Part shown: piece by piece, positions 63,002-64,000 of the stretch
Position numbering within the stretch: position 1 is the first letter of the stretch
Layout of the letters: each line of letters begins with the position of its first letter
Assembly: GCF_023008545.1 (NCBI RefSeq)
Contig: NZ_CP095397.1
Span: forward strand, 3,027,199 to 3,091,198
Reading direction: 5' to 3'
Source of the DNA: Natribaculum luteum
GTDB taxonomy: Archaea > Halobacteriota > Halobacteria > Halobacteriales > Natrialbaceae
Length of the DNA stretch: 64,000 nucleotides
The notes under the pieces: model-generated
Database searches by the model: none
Told to the model about the DNA's origin: nothing
The model's input: only the letters and a program-made list of their open reading frames with translations
Position numbers and translations under genes: made by a program

Positions 63002-64000
63002 CTACAGCGACGACCAGCACTTGCGGGCGCGGTTCCAGGAAGTGAGGTCGGCGATCCAGCGGGCGGCGATGAACTTCTTCAGGTTCTTCGCGGGGAAGCC
63101 GCCGAAGGTGTCGACCGGGAGCATCTCGACGTCGTGAGCGACCGCCTTGTCGCCGACGGAGATGACGGTCCCCTTGTCGTCGTGCTCCCAGGTCTTCAGC
63201 GGTCGGTTCTCGATCGCACGGGCGATGTTCTCGCCGGCGACCTCGGCGGCCTGCCAGGCCGCCTGCGCCGTCGGCGGTGCGGGCTGGTCGCCCTGGTCGA
63301 TGATCGCCGAGTCGCCGATCGCGAAGACCCGTTCGTCGCTGGTCTGGAAGTTGGCCTTCGCGTTGACGCGGTTGTGCTCTTTCTCCAGGCCGGTCTCCTC
63401 GAGTGCGTCCCGTCCCGTGATACCGCCGGTCCAGACGAGCACGTCGTACTCGAGCGGGTCGCCCTCGTCGAAGTGGATGACGCCGTCTTCGGCCTCCGTG
63501 ATCGGGTCGTCGGTGTGGATCCGGACGCCGGCTTCCTCGAGCAGGTCGCGCAGCGCCTGCTGGATCTCGGGATCGTTGCCGGGGAAGATCTCGTCGAGCG
63601 CTTCGACGAGGTGGATCTCGAGGGGAGCGCGGTTCGCGTCGCGGAACTCGGCGACTTCGCCGGCGGTCTGGATGCCCGAGAGCCCGGCACCGCCAACGAC
63701 GACCTGTGCGGGTTCGCCGCGGGTGGCCTCCCGACTCGCGGCTTTGATCGCGTCGTGGATCTCGAGTGCGTCGTCTAAGCTCTTGAGCGTCAGCGAGTGC
63801 TCCTCGAGGCCGGGGATGCCGTAGTAGGCGGTCTGGCTCCCCAGCGCGACGAGCACGTAGTCGTACTCGACGTCGTCGCCATCCTCGAGTTCGACGATCT
63901 GGTCGTCGACGTCGAGGTTCACGACGCGATCCTGGATGAACTGCGTCGTCGGCGCTGCGATCTCGTTGATCGGAATTGTGATGTCGGAGCGGACGGACGG
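63002..64000 (-). CDS. FAD-dependent NADH dehydrogenase (NDH-2 type), partial (N-terminus right of the window)
   Basis: The C-terminal 332 residues of a flavoprotein; the N-terminal part lies beyond position 64000. Visible features: YDYVLVALGSQTAYYGIPG, the NAD-binding glycine motif VVVGGAGLSGIQTAGEVAEF, VFAIGDSAIID (FAD-contact) and TAQAAWQAAEVAGENI. This fits NDH-2 or a sulphide-quinone-type reductase; the C-terminal amphipathic stretch (FGGFPAKNLKKFIAARWIADL) supports membrane attachment as in NDH-2. It passes electrons from NADH to menaquinone. Stop at 63002. Confidence 0.9.
   Translation of the reverse strand, partial: PSVRSDITIPINEIAAPTTQFIQDRVVNLDVDDQIVELEDGDDVEYDYVLVALGSQTAYYGIPGLEEHSLTLKSLDDALEIHDAIKAASREATRGEPAQVVVGGAGLSGIQTAGEVAEFRDANRAPLEIHLVEALDEIFPGNDPEIQQALRDLLEEAGVRIHTDDPITEAEDGVIHFDEGDPLEYDVLVWTGGITGRDALEETGLEKEHNRVNAKANFQTSDERVFAIGDSAIIDQGDQPAPPTAQAAWQAAEVAGENIARAIENRPLKTWEHDDKGTVISVGDKAVAHDVEMLPVDTFGGFPAKNLKKFIAARWIADLTSWNRARKCWSSL

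Overview
The window is chromosomal DNA from a halophilic archaeon (class Halobacteria, probably a Natrialbales relative). The evidence is high GC, strongly acidic proteins, leaderless genes with a TATA element about 25-35 bases before the start codon, Tat-type lipoprotein signals, and archaeal markers: topoisomerase VI next to gyrase, archaeal MAT, a globin-coupled transducer, DpsA, ADP-forming acetyl-CoA synthetase and a MinD/HTR-like protein.

Layout. 0-5.6 kb: topoisomerases (top6B cut by the left edge, gyrB, gyrA). 5.6-8.6 kb: a winged-helix regulator, a DtxR/SirR-type metal regulator with a candidate operator facing a 54-residue gene, and DpsA. 8.8-14.2 kb: a GapN-like aldehyde dehydrogenase, a J-domain/ferredoxin fusion, a PfkB sugar kinase, a YihY-type membrane protein, and a YbaK-type deacylase. 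14.4-18.2 kb: a zinc-type ABC importer (znuA, znuC, znuB) with a shared AT-rich motif upstream of both transcription units. 18.3-21.5 kb: ADP-forming acyl-CoA synthetase and a phosphotransacetylase-like partner. 21.9-29.3 kb: PRC-barrel proteins, a TrkA-N/DHH protein, tRNA-Lys with repeated copies of its 3' end, an enoyl-CoA hydratase, a PAP2 phosphatase, an amidohydrolase and a CapA-like protein. 29.4-35.1 kb: two UspA proteins, a NUDIX hydrolase, pyrB-pyrI, and a MinD/HTR-like fusion.

35.5-40.5 kb is an AT-richer accessory island. It has two near-identical PQQ-propeller lipoprotein genes as 1.3-kb direct repeats. Between them lies a Tat-secreted protein gene split by an IS1595-type (ISH4-like) insertion sequence with an exact 8-bp target duplication. 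Fragments of one decayed membrane-protein gene lie on both sides of the island.

40.9-64 kb returns to core genes: FKBP isomerase, CYTH protein, MAT, an MFS transporter, ThiI, a cysteine-synthase-like enzyme, HemAT-type transducer, thioredoxin proteins, thyA-folA, an MrfB/MrfA-like DNA repair pair, cytochrome P450, purD, a hexapeptide acyltransferase, and an NDH-2-type dehydrogenase cut by the right edge.

The least ordinary structure is a family of six palindromic intergenic elements of about 80-90 bp, in two subtypes. They share a GCAACCGC/GCGGTTGC inner stem and TGATA/TATCA ends. They sit at or next to gene 3' ends and often supply the stop codon, sometimes for both of two converging genes. 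Other points of interest are the interrupted Tat protein and its flanking lipoprotein pair, the repeated tRNA-Lys 3' ends, and the candidate metal operators.
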